Assembly (NCBI RefSeq): GCF_042186555.1
Contig: NC_133333.1
Coordinates: 64,467,909-64,531,908, forward strand
Length of the DNA: 64,000 nucleotides
Direction: 5' to 3'
Source of the DNA: Aquarana catesbeiana
Lineage: Eukaryota > Chordata > Amphibia > Anura > Ranidae
The notes under the pieces were generated by a model. The model ran no database searches. It saw only the letters and a list, made by a program, of their open reading frames with translations, and was not told the origin of the DNA. The position numbers and the translations under genes were made by a program. Below, one piece after another: positions 54,530 through 64,000 of the stretch (within the stretch, counting starts at the first letter, position 1; every line of letters begins with the position of its first letter).

Positions 54530-54927
54530 AGAGTTCCTTTAGAAATGTCATTTTGTGCAGGGACTGTTTTAAACATGGGAAACATGCGCCACTTTACAGG
54601 CATACTATAGACACCCCCCAGGTACGATATTTAAAGGAATATTTCACTTTTATTTTTTCACTTTAAGCATCATTAAAATCACTGCTCCCGAAAAACGGCC
54701 GTTTTTAAAACTTTCTTTTGCATAGATACATGTCCCCTAGGGCTGGACCCGGGTCCCCAAACCCCTTTCAGGACAATAACTTGTATATTAGCCTTTAAAA
54801 TTCCCACTTTTGATTTCTCACGTTCGAGTCCCATAGACTTTAATGGTGTTTGAATGTTCCGCGAACTTTCGGTCCGTTTGCATGTTCTGGATGCGAACCG
54901 AACCGGGGGGTGTTCGGCTCATTCCTA
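54530..54927 (+). repeat. 3' terminal region of the host hAT
   Basis: Ends ggtgttcggctcattccta. Inverted, it matches the ends at 41416 and 58737 over several hundred bases (shared text: gtttggggaccc, aacggccgttttt, ggggggtgtctatagtatgc). Confidence 0.85.
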
Positions 54928-56077
54928 ATAAAGAGGGAGCTGCACTGGCAGACAATTCAATTTTGACATTGGCCGCTGGCACAGGGGGAACTTCATCCTC
55001 CCCTAAATCACACAACTGCTCCTCATCACTATAAGTCCACTTCCCAGTCCATGATAAAGTGTCTGAAAACAGTTCAGAGAGTCGATCAGATGAGATATCA
55101 GAATCAATGATAGTGGAGCATTCTTCGGCCCTGAGATAGTTGCGCGTGGAGCTGCCTTTGGCACAACCACATTGTCTCCCTTAATGGCCACAGGTATCAA
55201 CTCCCCCACTGGAACACCACTCTCACCCTTTGCAGGCTTACCCGGCTCTGTCGTCCTTTTCCCCGATGGTTCCGCCATCAAGGAGAGCAGGTGGGCTCGA
55301 CCCTGGCCTCGAGGGACAACCGGAGCACTGGGTCCTGGAGCATCCACAGAAACAAGAGTAGCAGCTTCTCTCACTAGCTGGGTGATAGGAGGTGGACTCT
55401 TAAGGTCGCTCCCAGCCGGGGCGGCAACATTCTTGTCCCAATCCGCTTGCAGTGTCCGGAGGTTGGGTTTATTAGACTACTTCAAGCAGGGGATCCAAGG
55501 CCTCAGATGCGTGGCCAAGCTGGAACACTTCCCGCAGATCAGTCCCAAGGCCTCATAGCCTCCAGCCGTGTACAAAGCAAGACTACCCTTAGGTGTATAC
55601 CGCACTCTGGTGTCAGAGTGCTCTTGGACTCACTCAGACCAAGACCAACACCCAGAGCATACATCTTCTAATCCGCCATAGTACTTCCAAACTGCACCAT
55701 CTTCTCCATTCCACAACCAGGCACACATGGCAGCACTTCCTCTGCAGAGTGGGAGTTCCTCCCCTTGCCTAAGGATTGGTACAGATACTTTCTGAGAACT
55801 TCAGCGCCCGCCTCTTCTTTCCTTTCGGGGCACGCCAAAACTGTAATGGAGTCTGTTTTAACCCTTGCAGCACTGGCGTAAAATGTCAAAAGACCAGGCT
55901 GATACTCTCCCATGAGTGATGAGACATACTGGTTCTTCCCCACATTGTTGGAATGCACAATAAACACAGTCTATATGAAGTAAAGATGTAACTTGACACT
56001 TTCCTACGGAGCTAGACGAAATCCCGATGTAGCTAGAGGCAGTTGCTAGGGGTGACTGCTGTAGGAAAAACGCCTTA

Positions 56078-56095
56078 GTCCCATGTTGGACACCA
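56078..56095 (-). other. Primer-binding site, tRNA-Lys-like
   Basis: The minus strand reads tggtgtccaacatgggac right after the LTR end (ggctaca). It agrees with the tRNA-Lys1,2 type primer site at 14 of 18 positions as I know it. Confidence 0.5.
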
Positions 56096-56097
56096 AA

Positions 56098-57012
56098 TGT
56101 AGCCAAGTTCGGGGCCCCTGAGGCCTAATGGTGACCTCCAGATTTAGGGACAGCTGACATCCTTCTGTGTAGAGTGGGTTACAAGGCATGGTGGGTGTAA
56201 TGCAAGATGAAATGGTGGGCGTCAGACACTTTTTTAATGCAAAGAGATTTATTGTCTCTTGAACAGAACTGGGGGGAGAGAGGGTTAGGGCCAGGACACC
56301 CTTAAGCAGATGCAATGATAATTAGCAGACTCCGAGACTTCTATAGGAAGACATCTATACAGGTGAAGGCCTCCAGCCAGACACCACATCTGTATAGGTA
56401 GGACCGCTGTCTCCTAATGGCAACAGTCGTGCAGTAGTTACTAACGGTAGTATATTCAACTATTGGCAACACAAACAGTTTTCCGCTTACTCCACAATCA
56501 CTCACTGTAATCTTCACTCAACAAACTCCCAGTCTTTCACTAGACATTGGATCCAATAGCCACTGGATCCCCTAAACACTTCCACTATTAGCACTCAGTA
56601 TCTTCCTCAAGCATCACTCCCGCTTCCCTGCTGGGTCCCTGGCTTGGCACTCACAGATACTCTGCAAGCGTCACCCCTGCTGACCCGCTAGGTCCCTGGC
56701 TTGGTAAACACTGATGCTCCGCAAGTGTCAACTCTGCTGTCCCGCTGGGTCCCTGGCTTGGCACTCACTGAAGCTTTCCCACTTCTTCACTGTCCTGGTG
56801 AGAAGACTGCTCAGGTACTGATTTCAGATTATTTACAGTGGTCTCTGGTAACAAGGTGGATGGTCCCTTAGTGGCGACAGCTTCCCCTCTACCTCCGACT
56901 ACAGCTGGTTCCCCATCCAGCTGAACCACTACTTCTGGTTGGACTGCAAGCCAGTAATCCCAACCCTACGCTGCTCTCCTGCTTCTGGATAGGCCTCATA
57001 CAGCCTAGCAAC
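56098..57012 (-). repeat. 5' LTR of the minus-strand retroelement
   Basis: About 0.9 kb, ending (minus strand) ...cttggctaca, with AATAAA on the minus strand at 56253-56248. It contains three ~67-bp repeats at about 56630-56790 built on 'gctgggtccctggcttggca'. Its start is truncated or overlain by the hAT copy at 57013. Confidence 0.55.
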
Positions 57013-57173
57013 TAGGGATGAGCTTCGTGTTCAAATCGAACGCATGTTCGACTCGAACATTGCCTGTTCGGTTGTTCGGCGAATTCCGAACGATATAAGC
57101 TGTTTGCGCCAAATTCGAGTGACGCGTCATGGCCTATAATTCACTGCGGCATCGCAGTGCTTAGCTGGCTGAT

Positions 57174-57313
57174 GATTGGCCAAGCATGCACTCTGACCCG
57201 TATGCTTGGCCAATCACAGCGCCATCTGTACAGAGAGCCGTAATTGGCCAAAGCCAGGGTGGCTTTGGCCAATTATGGCTCAGGGGGTTTAGTACATGCC
57301 TCACACTATATAA
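57174..57313 (+). promoter_or_regulatory. Putative hAT promoter: CCAAT inverted repeat and TATA box
   Basis: gattggccaagcat (57174-57187) and atgcttggccaatc (57202-57215) form a perfect 14-bp inverted repeat holding two CCAAT boxes. TATATAA stands at 57307-57313 in cactatataaggccgcctgc. Transcription would start near 57340, just before the repeated leader. Function inferred from motif spacing. Confidence 0.6.
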
Positions 57314-57469
57314 GGCCGCCTGCACGGCGGCCCTGTGTAGTGTGTTGCGGCGTTGAGAGAGAGAGATAGATAGAGAGACAGTGTCATTTGATTTAAGTTA
57401 GGTAGAGTAGGCAGGAGAGTCAGTTAGCTGTACTTACAGTGTATTGTGTATACATATACATCCTAGGTG

Positions 57470-57470
<1 letters not shown>

Positions 57471-57538
<68 letters not shown>
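57471..57538. repeat. (TG)n(TA)n microsatellite
   Basis: gtgtgtg... directly followed by tatata..., in the leader of the second hAT copy. Confidence 0.95.
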
Positions 57539-57541
<3 letters not shown>

Positions 57542-57594
57542 TGTATTCAGTTTAGCTAGATCCGTTCCTGTTATTCTCTTCCTACTACTGAAAG

Positions 57595-58670
57595 GCAGGC
57601 AGGTGTTTTTACAGTATTTACAGCTACCTGAAGAAAATTGCTGGTGTTCTTCTGATCCTATTAGTCCTGTTAGCTACAGTATTTACAGTTAGTGTAGTGC
57701 GTCCTCTGCACAGTGTGCACCTAAGGCTACCTGAAGAAAATCAGTGTTCTTCTGATCCTATTAGTACAGTACCGCAGGCAGCTACAGTATTTACAAGTTA
57801 GTGTAGTGCGTCCTCTGCACAGTGTGCACCTAAAGCTACCTGAAGAAAATTAGTGGTGTTCTTCTGATCCTATTAGTACAGTACCGCAGGCAGCTACAGT
57901 ATTTACAAGTTAGTTTAGTGCATCCTCAGCACAGTGTGCACCTAAAGCTGCCTAAACAAAATTAGTGGTGTTCTTCTGATCCTATTAGTACAGTACCACA
58001 GGCAGCTGCAGTATTTACAAGTTAGTGTAGTGCGTCCTCTGCACAGTGTGCACCTAAAGCAACCTGGAGACAATTGCTGTTGTTCTGCTCCTATTAATAC
58101 CACAGGCTGGCAGCTACAGTATTTTCAGTTAGTGAACTGTGTCCTCTGCACAGTGTGCACCTAAAGCTACCTGAAGAAAATTAGTGGTGTTCTTCTGATC
58201 CTATTAATACCACAGGCAGGCAGCTACAGTATTTACAAGTTAGTGTAGTGCGTCCTCTGCACAGTGTGCACCTAAAGCTACCTGGAGACAATTGCTGTTG
58301 TTCTGCTCCTATTAATACCACAGGCAGGCAGCTACAGTATTTACAGTTAGTGCACTGTGTCTTCTGCACAGTGTGCACCTAAAGCTACCTGAAGAAAATT
58401 AGTGGTGTTCTTCTGATCCTATTAATACCACAGGCAGGCAGCTACAGTATTTACAGTTAGTGTAGTGCGTCCTCTGCACAGTGTGCATCTAAAGCTACCT
58501 GAAGACAATTGCTGTTGTTCTGCTCCTATTAATACCACAGGCAGACAGTTACAGTATTTACAGTAACTGTACTGCGTCCTTTGCACAGTGTGCACCTAAA
58601 GCTACCTGAAAACAATTGCTGGTGTTCTCATACTAATAATACTACAGGCAGGCAGTTGATTCTGCTAGCT
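57595..58670 (+). repeat. ~110-bp tandem repeats of the second hAT leader, about ten copies
   Basis: Each unit carries gcagctacagtatttacag, ttagtgtagtgcgtcctct, gcacagtgtgcacctaaagc, tacctgaagaaaatt and ttctgatcctattaatacc. Two unit types (agtggtgttcttctg and gctgttgttctgctcc) alternate at 58040-58560, again suggesting expansion by pairs. Confidence 0.9.
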
Positions 58671-58736
58671 GCAGTATCAGTATATATATATATACATCCC
58701 AGCTTCGTGCAGCTACATCTCACTGCAGGCCATTAG

Positions 58737-59078
58737 TAGGGATGAGCTGAACAACCCCCTGTTCGGTTCGCGGCAGAACTTGCGAACAGGCAAAAAATTC
58801 GCTCGAACACACGAACACCGTTAAAGTCTATGGGACACAAACATGAATAATCAAAAGTGCTCATTTTAAAGGCTTATATGCAAGTTATTGTCATAAAAAG
58901 TGTTTGGGGACCTGGGTCCTGCCCCAGGGGACATGGATCAATGCAAAAAAAAAGTTTTAAAAACTTCCCTTTTTTCGGGAACAGAGATTTTAATAATGCT
59001 TAAAGTGAAACAATAAAAGTGTAATATTCCTTTACATTTCATACCTGGGGGGTGTCTATAGTATGCCTGTAAAGGGGG
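58737..59078 (-). mobile_element. Inverted 3'-type hAT end
   Basis: tagggatgagctgaacaacc onward matches the 41416 end and the inverted 54927 end for about 340 bp (cattttaaaggcttatatgc, ggggggtgtctatagtatgc). It breaks at 'gtaaaggggg', where unrelated GC-rich text begins. It is either a separate hAT derivative whose other end lies elsewhere or the inverted end of the 57013 copy. Confidence 0.7.
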
Positions 59079-59460
59079 CCCCCCCCGGTGCCCGAGGCGG
59101 TCGTCTTTGGTCCCACGGCGATCGGAGATGAGGGGGAGGCCATCCGTTCGTGGCCCCCCCTCGCGATCGCCGCCGGCCAATCAGATAACTTCCTTTGCTG
59201 CTGTATGCTAAACAGCAGCAAAGGAAATGATGTCATCAGTGATGTCTTCTCTCCTCGGCTCGGTATTCCGTTGCAGCGCCGAGGAGAGAAGACATCACTG
59301 TGAGTGCACCAACACTACACAACACAGTAGAACATGCCAGGCACACAAAACACCCCGATCCCCCCTCCGATCGCCCCCCGATCCCCCCCCAATCACCCCC
59401 CCCCCTCCCTGTCACAAACTGACACCAGCAGTTTTTTTTTTTTTTTTTTTCTGATTACTG
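59079..59460. repeat. GC-rich segment with two strong hairpins
   Basis: cctttgctgctgt / acagcagcaaagg (about 59191-59223) and agtgatgtcttctctcctcg / cgaggagagaagacatcact (about 59239-59299) are near-perfect inverted repeats. A C-rich run (59356-59408) and a T run (59433-59450) follow. No gene is seen. Confidence 0.65.
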
Positions 59461-59885
59461 TATTGGTGTCAGTTTGACAGTTACAGTGTTGGGACAGTGA
59501 ATATTAGCCCCCTTTAGGTCTAGGATACCCCTCTAACCCCCCCTAATAAAGTTTTAACCCCTTGATCACCCCCCGTCACCAGTGTCGCTAAGCGATCATT
59601 TTTCTGATCGCTGTATTAGTGTCGCTGGTGATGCTAGTTAGTGAGGTAAATATTTAGGTTCGCCGTCAGCGTTTTATAGCGACAGGGACCCCCATATACT
59701 ATCTAATAAATGTTTTAACCCCTTGATGGCCCCCTAGTTAACCCTTTCACCACTGATCACCGTATAACTGTTACGGGTGACGCTGGTTAGTTTGTTTATT
59801 TTTTTTAGTGTCAGGGCACCCGCCGTTTATTACCGAATAAAGGTTTAGCCCCCTGATCGCCCGGCGGTGATATGCGTCGCCCCAG

Positions 59886-60958
59886 GCAGCGTCAGATTAG
59901 CGCCAGTACCGCTAACACCCACGCACGCAGCATACGCCTCCCTTAGTGGTATAGTATCTGATCGGATCAATATCTGATCCGATCAGATCTATACTAGCGT
60001 CCCCAGCAGTTTAGGGTTCCCAAAAACACAGTGTTAGCGGGATCAGCCCAGATACCTGCTAGCACCTGCGTTTTGCCCCTCCGCCCGGCCCAGCTCAGCC
60101 CACCCAAGTGCAGTATCGATCGATCACTGTCACTTACAAAACACTAAACGCATAACTGCAGCGTTCGCAGAGTCAGGCCTGATCCCTGCGATCGCTAACA
60201 TTTTTTTGGTAGCATTTTGGTGAACTGGCAAGCACCATACCCAGGCAGCGTCAGGTTAGCGCCAGTAGCGCTAACACCCACGCACGCACCGTACAGCTCC
60301 CTTAGTGGTATAGTATCTGATCGGATCAATATCTGATCCGATCAGATCTATACTAGCGTCCCCAGCAGTTTAGGGTTCCCAAAAACGCAGTGTTAGCGGG
60401 ATCAGCCCAGATACCTGCTAGCACCTGCGTTTTGCCCCTCCGCCCGGCCCAGCCCAGCCCACCCAAGTGCAGTATCGATCGATCACTGACACTTACAAAA
60501 CACTAAATGCATAACTGCAGCGTTCGCAGAGTCAGGCCTGATCCCTGCGATCGCTAACAGTTTTTTTGGTAGTATTTTGGTGAACTGGCAAGCACCAGCC
60601 CCAAGCAGCGTCAGATTAGCGCCAGTACCGCTAACACCCACGCACGCAGCATACGCCTCCCTTAGTGGTATAGTATCTGAACGGATCAATATCTGATCCG
60701 ATCAGATCTATACTACCGTCCCCAGCAGTTTAGGGTTCCCAAAAACACAGTGTTAGCGGGATCAGCCCAGATACCTGCTAGCACCTGCATTTTGCCCCTC
60801 CGCCCGGCCCAGCTCAGCCCACCCAAGTGCAGTATCGATCGATCACTGTCACTTACAAAACACTAAACGCATAACTGCAGCGTTCGCAGAGTCAGGCCTG
60901 ATCCCTGCGATCGCTAACAGTTTTTTGGTAGCTTTTTATTGAACTGGCAAGCGCCAGC
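59886..60958. repeat. Three tandem ~360-bp repeats upstream of the piggyBac remnant
   Basis: Copies start at about 59886, 60245 and 60605 with 'gcagcgtcagattagcgcc'. Each includes an inverted repeat (tctgatcggatca / tgatccgatcaga), 'agtttagggttcccaaaaac', 'agtgcagtatcgatcgatca' and 'ctgatccctgcgatcgctaa'. The copies differ at only a few positions, so expansion is recent. Confidence 0.92.
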
Positions 60959-61012
60959 GGCCTAGTACACCCCGGTCGTAGTCAAACCAGCACTGCAGTA
61001 ACACTTTGTGAC

Positions 61013-61409
61013 GTGGCAAGTCCCATAAGTGCAGTTCAAGCTGCTGAGGTGGCAAGCACAAGTAGTGTCCCGCTGCCACCAAAAAGACAAACACAGGCCC
61101 GTCGTGCCCATAGTGCCCTTCCTGCTGCATTCGCCAATCCTAATTGGGAACCCACCACTTCTGCAGCGCCCGTACTTCCCCCATTCACATCCCCAACCAA
61201 ATGCAGTCGGCTGCATGAGAGGCATTTTCTTTATGTCCTCCTGAGTACCCCTACCCAGCGAACCCCCCCAAAAAAGATGCTGTGTCTGCAGCAAGCGCGG
61301 ATATAGGCGTGACACCCGCTATTATTGTCCCTCCTGTCCTGACAATCCTGGTCTTTGCATTGGTGAATGTTTTGAACGCTACCATTCATTAGTTGAGTAT
61401 TAGCATAGG
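61013..61409 (+). pseudogene. piggyBac transposase remnant: N-terminus fused to C-terminal Cys-rich domain
   Basis: The N-terminal part (about 61040-61190) reads ALPAAFANPNWEPTTSAAPV, the usual text just before the piggyBac catalytic domain. Within about 20 codons it passes to the C-terminal cross-brace zinc domain at about 61260-61409 (GYRRDTRYYCPSCPDNPGLC, then ECFERYH) and a stop. The catalytic DDD core of about 400 residues is missing. A small frameshift near 61250 separates the two parts. Such internally deleted copies cannot transpose alone but keep end-binding parts. Confidence 0.82.
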
Positions 61410-62984
61410 GTACAGCATTGCACAGACTAGGCACACTTTCACAGGGTCTCCCAAGATGCCATCGCATTTTGAGATACCCGAACCTGGAACCGGTTACCGT
61501 TATAAAAGTTAGTTACAAAAAAAGTGTAAAAAAAAAAAAAAAAATATATAAAATAAAAAAAAATAGTTGTCGTTTTATTGTTCTCTCTCTCTCTCTATTC
61601 TCTCTCTCTTGTTCTGCTCTTTTTTACTGTATTCTATTCTGCAATGTTTTATTGTTATTATGTTTTATCATGTTTGCTTTTCAGGTATGCAATTTTTTAT
61701 ACTTTACCGTTTACTGTGCTTTATTGTTAACCATTTTTTTGTCTTCAGGTACGCCATTCACGACTTTGAATGGTTATACCAGAATGATGCCTGCAGGTTT
61801 AGGTATCATCTTGGTATCATTCTTTTCAGCAAGCGGTTGGCTTTCATGTAAAAGCAATCCTAGCGGCTAATTAGCCTCTAGACTGCTTTTACAAGCCGTG
61901 GGAGGGAATGCCCCCCCCAACCGTCTTCCGTGTTTTTCTCTGGCTCTGTCTCAACAGGGAACCTGAGAATGCAGCCGGTGATTCAGCCAGCTGACCATAG
62001 AGCTGATCAGAGACCAGAGTGGCTCCAAACATCTCTATGGCCTAAGAAACCGGAAGCTACGAGCATTTTATGACTTAGATTTCGCCAGATGTAAATAGCG
62101 CCATTGGGAAATTGGGGAAGCATTTTATCACACCGATCTTGGTGTCATCAGATGCTTTGAGGGCAGAGGAGAGATCTAGGGTCTAATAGACCCCAATTTT
62201 TTCAAAAAAGAGTACCTGTCACTACCTATTGCTATCATAGGGGATATTTACATTCCCCGAGATAACAATAAAAATGATTTTAAAAAAAAAATGAAAGGAA
62301 CAGTTTAAAAATAAGATAAAAAAGCAAAAAAATAATAAAGAAAAAAAAAAAAAAAAAAAAAAAGCACCCCCGTCGCCCCCTGCTCTCGCGCTAAGGCGAA
62401 CGCAAGCGGCGGTCTGTCGTCAAACGTAAACAGCAATTGCACTATGCATGTGAGGTATCGCCGCGAAGGTCAGATCGAGGGCAGTAATTTTTGCAGTAGA
62501 CCTCCTCTGTAAATCTAAAGTGGTAACCTGTAAAGGCTTTTAAAGGCTTTTAAAAATGTACTTATTTTGTTGCCACTGCACGTTTGTGCGCAATTTTAAA
62601 GCATGTCATGTTTGGTATCCATGTACTCGGCCTAAGATCATCTTTTTTATTTCATCAAACATTTGGGCAATATAGTGTGTTTTAGTGCATTAAAATTTAA
62701 AAAAGTGTGTTTTTTCCCCAAAAAATGCGTTTGAAAAATCGCTGCGCAAATACTGTGTGAAAAAAAAAAATGAAACACCCACCATTTAAATCTGTAGGGC
62801 ATTTGCTTTAAAAAAATATATAATGTTTGGGGGTTCAAAGTAATTTTTTTGGAAAAAAAAATATCTTTTTCATGTAAACAAAAAGTGTCAGAAAGAGCTT
62901 TGTCTTCAAGTGGTTAGAAGAGTGAGTGATGTGTGACATAAGCTTCTAAATGTTGTGCATAAAATGCCAGGACAGTTCAAAACC
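61410..62984 (+). other. Non-coding region after the piggyBac remnant
   Basis: About 1.6 kb with a CT-rich run (61585-61612), A tracts (61528-61545, 62338-62363) and short frames only. Text such as 'tgatcagagaccagagtggc' shows no domain. Possibly piggyBac 3' UTR or another element; not resolved. Confidence 0.4.
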
Positions 62985-64000
62985 CCCCCAAATGACCCCA
63001 TTTTGGAAAGTAGACACCCCAAGCTATTTGCTGAGAGGCATGTCGAGTCCATGGAATATTTTATATTGCGACACAAGTTGCGGGAAAGAGACAAATTTTT
63101 TTTTTTTTTTTTGCACAAAGTTGTCACTAAATGATATATTGCTCAAACATGCCATGGGAATATGTGAAATTACACCCCAAAATACATTCTGCTGCTTCTC
63201 CTGAGTACGGGGATACCACATGTGTGAGACTTTTTGGGAGCCTAGCCGCGTACGGGACCCTGAAAACCAAGCACCGCCTTCAGGCTTTCTAAGGGCGTGA
63301 ATTTTTGATTTCACTCTTCACTGCCTATCACAGTTTCGGAGGCCATGGAAAGCCCAGGTGGCACAAAACCCCCCCAAATGACCCCATTTTGGAAAGTAGA
63401 CACCCCAAGCTATTTGCTGAGAGGTATAGTGAGTATTTTGCAGACCTCACTTTTTGTCACAAAGTTTTGAAAATTGAAAAAAGAAAAAAAAAAAAAGTTT
63501 TTTCTTGCCTTTCTTCATTTTTAAAAACAAATGAGAGCTGCAAAATACTCACCATGCCTCTCAGCAAATAGCTTGGGGTGTCTACTTTCCAAAATGGGGT
63601 CATTTGGGGGGGTTTTGTGCCACCTGGGCATTCCATGGCCTCCGAAACTGTGATAGGCAGTGAAGAGTGAAATCAAAAATTTACACCCTTAGAAATCCTG
63701 AAGGCGGTGCTTGGTTTTCGGGGCCCCGTACGCGGCTAAGCTCCCAAAAAGTCCCACACACGTGGTATCCCCATACTCAGGAGAAGCAGCTAAATGTATT
63801 TTGGGGTGCAATTCCACATAGGCCCATGGCCTGTGTGAGCAATATATCATTTAGTGACAACTTTTTGTAAATATTTTTTTTTTTTTTTTTTTGTCATTAT
63901 TCAATCACTTGGGACAAAAAAAATAAATATTCAATGGGTTCAACATGCCTCTCAGCAATTTCCTTGGGGTGTCTACTTTCCAAAATGGGGTCATTTGGGG
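62985..64000. repeat. Large palindrome cut by the window end, axis near 63490
   Basis: The left arm (62985-63478) and right arm (63500-64000) are inverted copies. Both contain 'aaatgaccccattttggaaa' plus 'gtagacaccccaagctattt' text, 'aaccaagcaccgccttcagg' and 'cacagtttcggaggccatgg' in mirrored order. Inside each arm the 'gaccccattttgg' block occurs twice, about 395 bp apart. The centre is A/T-rich (gaaaaaagaaaaaaaaaaaa). Matching short frames on opposite strands are mirror images, not genes. Confidence 0.85.

Larger units (their letters stand above)
54928..57012 (-). mobile_element. Minus-strand LTR retroelement fragment
   Basis: On the minus strand: an LTR (57012-56098), a primer site (56095-56078), then internal sequence to 54928, where the host hAT end cuts it off. 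The internal part shows broken frames (55967-55668, 55374-55003) with a CX2C-containing stretch (LICGKCSSLATHLRPW) and basic Pro/Gly-rich text that could be a Gag. No RT or integrase is in the window. I cannot name the family. Confidence 0.55.
57013..58736 (+). mobile_element. 5' end and leader of a second hAT copy
   Basis: Starts tagggatgagcttcgtgttc. A promoter-like region (CCAAT pair, TATA box) is followed by a leader of tandem ~110-bp units ending ctcactgcaggccattag. Its plan matches the host hAT leader: terminal sequence, promoter, then a minisatellite with 'tatatatatacatccc' and 'ctgcaggccat' text. The body is missing; at 58737 an inverted hAT end follows. The eight bases before it are ctagcaac (57005-57012); the partner TSD was not found. 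Confidence 0.75.
59461..61409 (+). mobile_element. piggyBac-derived element, right limit uncertain
   Basis: Non-coding leader with repeats (59886-60958) followed by a transposase remnant that keeps only the N-terminal and C-terminal parts (61013-61409). The sequence to the right (61410-62984) may be its 3' UTR. TTAA target copies and TIRs could not be located, so the limits are approximate. Confidence 0.6.

Overview
This is eukaryotic genomic DNA made almost entirely of transposable elements nested inside one another. No host gene, tRNA, rRNA, CRISPR array or bacterial operon was found. The mixture points to an amphibian, most likely a frog with a large genome: L1/Tx1-type LINEs, a chromodomain Ty3/Gypsy element, PIF/Harbinger, several hAT families, piggyBac, a gamma-type endogenous retrovirus and long foldback repeats. 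The organism is an inference; the elements are read from the sequence.

Most of the window can be peeled apart by target-site duplications (TSDs). The outermost layer is a hAT element that starts left of the window and ends at 54927. Its decayed transposase is at 50275-53532, and upstream of it lies a long array of ~145-bp minisatellite units. Everything else up to 50 kb is inserted in that array: a Gypsy element (64-5661, TSD CCTAC); a TTCGAA-rich non-autonomous element (7269-10284, TSD ATCTGCAG); a minus-strand LINE, here LINE-B (10401-31387, TSD GGTGTACGTTTTC); and a split solo LTR (31777-49428, TSD ATATC).

Second-level insertions follow. LINE-B contains a nearly intact plus-strand LINE, LINE-A (10444-16988; ORF1 open, ORF2 with one stop), and an 8.2-kb Harbinger transposon (20775-28984) with three genes: a PIF transposase, a MADF/BESS-like gene and a four-exon Myb/SANT-like gene. 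The last two diverge from three tandem 127-bp promoter-like repeats. The solo LTR contains a long-palindrome foldback element (32152-49028, 14-bp TSD). That foldback carries an endogenous retrovirus in its left arm (32573-40886, TSD TACAG) and a long-inverted-repeat hAT derivative exactly at its centre of symmetry (41416-48031, TSD CCTCAGAC). Inside the hAT derivative sit a GAA-rich palindrome and a second foldback element, itself a head-to-tail dimer, again with a 14-bp TSD (43312-47065).

Right of 54.9 kb are a minus-strand retroelement fragment (54928-57012), the promoter and 5' leader of a second hAT copy (57013-58736), an inverted hAT end, a piggyBac-derived element with three ~360-bp repeats and a fused N- and C-terminal transposase remnant (to about 61.4 kb), and a large palindrome cut by the window end (62985-64000).

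The most unusual material is the pair of foldback elements with 14-bp duplications and one-sided tails, and the three-gene Harbinger element with a shared tandem promoter.
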